Below are positions 63,017 to 64,000 of a stretch of 64,000 bases of DNA, piece by piece; the first letter of the stretch is position 1, and each line of letters begins with the position of its first letter. Made by a program: the position numbers and the translations under genes. The notes below the pieces were generated by a model. The model searched no databases. It worked only from the letters and a program-made list of their open reading frames with translations, and was not told the origin of the DNA. Source of the stretch: Alteromonas sp047556435 (lineage in GTDB: Bacteria; Pseudomonadota; Gammaproteobacteria; Enterobacterales; Alteromonadaceae); NCBI RefSeq assembly GCF_047556435.1, contig NZ_CP180210.1, positions 2,170,001 to 2,234,000 on the forward strand, given 5' to 3'.

Positions 63017-63064
63017 ATATCTTCGACAACAGCATTACAGTGATATCTAACGTACAGCGCGCTT

Positions 63065-63985
63065 TTAAAAGTAGGTCCGGTCTATCGTGTTATGAACATC
63101 AAGTAAGTGCACCTGAATATCATCCATCACCTCATGCAGTCTTGCCTGTTTTAAGGTTTGTGTATCCAGTGACTGAAGTTCTGCCCTCACCTTATCCACC
63201 GACTCCTGCACGAGCTCTGGCTTGGGCAATTCAGAAACACACTTGATAATTTGACCCAGCGAGTGACTAAGCGAACGAGGAAACGTATCTCGCTGCAATA
63301 AGAACTCCAGAATATCAGCGCGCTGGATACGCAAACGCATTTCCTGCCTGTACATCTGATACGCTGTTAGTGACTTAAGCACGCCCATCCACTGAATATT
63401 CTCAAAGGCGGTGTGATCTTCAGCGAGTTGTGGTAGCAACGAGGCTGAGCGAACATCAATAATGCGCGTAGTCATGTCTGCACGCTCAAGATGCCTGCCT
63501 AGTCGCAAAAAAGCATACGCCTTATCGCGGTTCATAGTGCCGCCTACCAGACCGGTAATGGTCTGGTTTCCGGTTATAACCCGATTCAGGCAATTAAAGC
63601 GATGTCGACGGGTTAATACACTCTGACCATCTTCTTTCGCCTGAAGGTGTAGCTGATTAATTAACTCCCAGGCTTCGGAAGGAATTATTTCCCGAACAAT
63701 TCGCGCATTTTCTCTGGCGCTTGCCAGCGAATTAATAATTGAGCCAGGGTTTGTGGCATCCGTTACCATAAAACGGATTACGCTTTTTTCGTCAGGCTCA
63801 CTGTAGCGTTCATAAAATGTATCGCGAAACGATAACATATCGATGATAGGTTCCCAGCCAAGTGTCACGTTCTTTGGCAGATCCAATAATAAGTGTGTAT
63901 TCACCTGAATTAATCTTGCGGTATTTTCTGCCCGCTCAAGGTATCTGGCCATCCAGTAAATATGATTAGCAACACGTGATAGCAT
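63065..63985 (-). CDS. Alpha-E domain protein
   Basis: The 306-residue, mainly helical protein starts MLSRVANHIYWMARYLERAENTARLIQVN, the signature of the alpha-E (DUF403) family. These proteins are usually encoded after a circularly permuted ATP-grasp gene and beside transglutaminase-like genes, in a suspected peptide-ligation system. A GGAGG lies at the window edge upstream of the ATG, so the preceding gene is probably just outside. This looks like chromosomal DNA flanking the island. Confidence 0.9.
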   Translation of the reverse strand: MLSRVANHIYWMARYLERAENTARLIQVNTHLLLDLPKNVTLGWEPIIDMLSFRDTFYERYSEPDEKSVIRFMVTDATNPGSIINSLASARENARIVREIIPSEAWELINQLHLQAKEDGQSVLTRRHRFNCLNRVITGNQTITGLVGGTMNRDKAYAFLRLGRHLERADMTTRIIDVRSASLLPQLAEDHTAFENIQWMGVLKSLTAYQMYRQEMRLRIQRADILEFLLQRDTFPRSLSHSLGQIIKCVSELPKPELVQESVDKVRAELQSLDTQTLKQARLHEVMDDIQVHLLDVHNTIDRTYF

Positions 63986-64000
63986 CTGATTAGGCCTCCA

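Larger units (their letters stand above)
62714..63064. other. Right end of transposon B and junction with flanking DNA
   Basis: This 351-bp stretch contains the right terminal repeat (62851-62899), an adjoining hairpin, and a second hairpin near the 3' end of the alpha-E protein gene. There is no coding sequence. The transposon-to-host junction is at 62899/62900. Confidence 0.6.

Noticed and set aside
1..64000. tRNA, rRNA or CRISPR arrays
   Set aside because: I saw no cloverleaf-like tRNA sequence, no rRNA segment and no regularly spaced direct repeats.

Overview
The window is a metal-resistance island, probably from a marine gammaproteobacterium (Alteromonadales-like). I infer this from gene families, moderate GC and the alpha-E protein gene at the right edge; no rRNA or housekeeping marker settles it. 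Almost everything between about 195 and 62899 is mobile DNA. Two large Tn3-superfamily transposons can be delimited from long imperfect inverted repeats that I aligned by eye.

Transposon A (about 195-26129) has its transposase at the left end (273-3332) and a mer operon at the right end. In between lie a SprT-like protease, a truncated SF2 helicase, a truncated fatty-acid hydroxylase, an AraC regulator, a CadR-like regulator with its CDF exporter, a czcI-like/czcCBA RND operon, a czcA relic, a second cation transporter, a permease, and two tyrosine recombinase genes, one of them wrecked. Two IS3-family elements and one IS30-family element have invaded it. One IS3 copy is flanked by two different truncated genes, so DNA was lost around it. 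The other IS3 copy sits cleanly in the recombinase relic with a 3-bp target duplication.

A 2.1-kb strip (26130-28231) separates the transposons. It holds a periplasmic sensor-like gene and the 3' part of a porin gene cut exactly at the end of transposon B.

Transposon B (about 28232-62899) starts with a second mer operon, whose merR and merC are frameshifted and whose merT, merP and merA look intact. It continues with a decayed SBF-family symporter, two CDF exporters, a second czc-type RND operon and a truncated tnpT relic of another transposon. A copper module of about 15 kb follows: APC permeases at both ends, DoxX, PadR, a small channel, DUF305, a glutaredoxin-MauE fusion, CopC/CopD, CopA/CopB, CopL-like proteins, a DUF411 protein and two NTF2-like proteins. 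At the right end is a Tn4651-type set: divergent tnpT and tnpS with a presumed recombination site between them, then tnpA. From about 63065 the sequence looks like ordinary chromosome.

Functionally the island combines Hg(II) detoxification (two MerT/MerP/MerA sets), Zn/Cd/Co efflux (two RND pumps, several CDF exporters, CadR control) and periplasmic copper handling (CopA/CopB, CopC/CopD, DUF411). Four divergent small secreted Cys/His-rich proteins accompany the metal operons.
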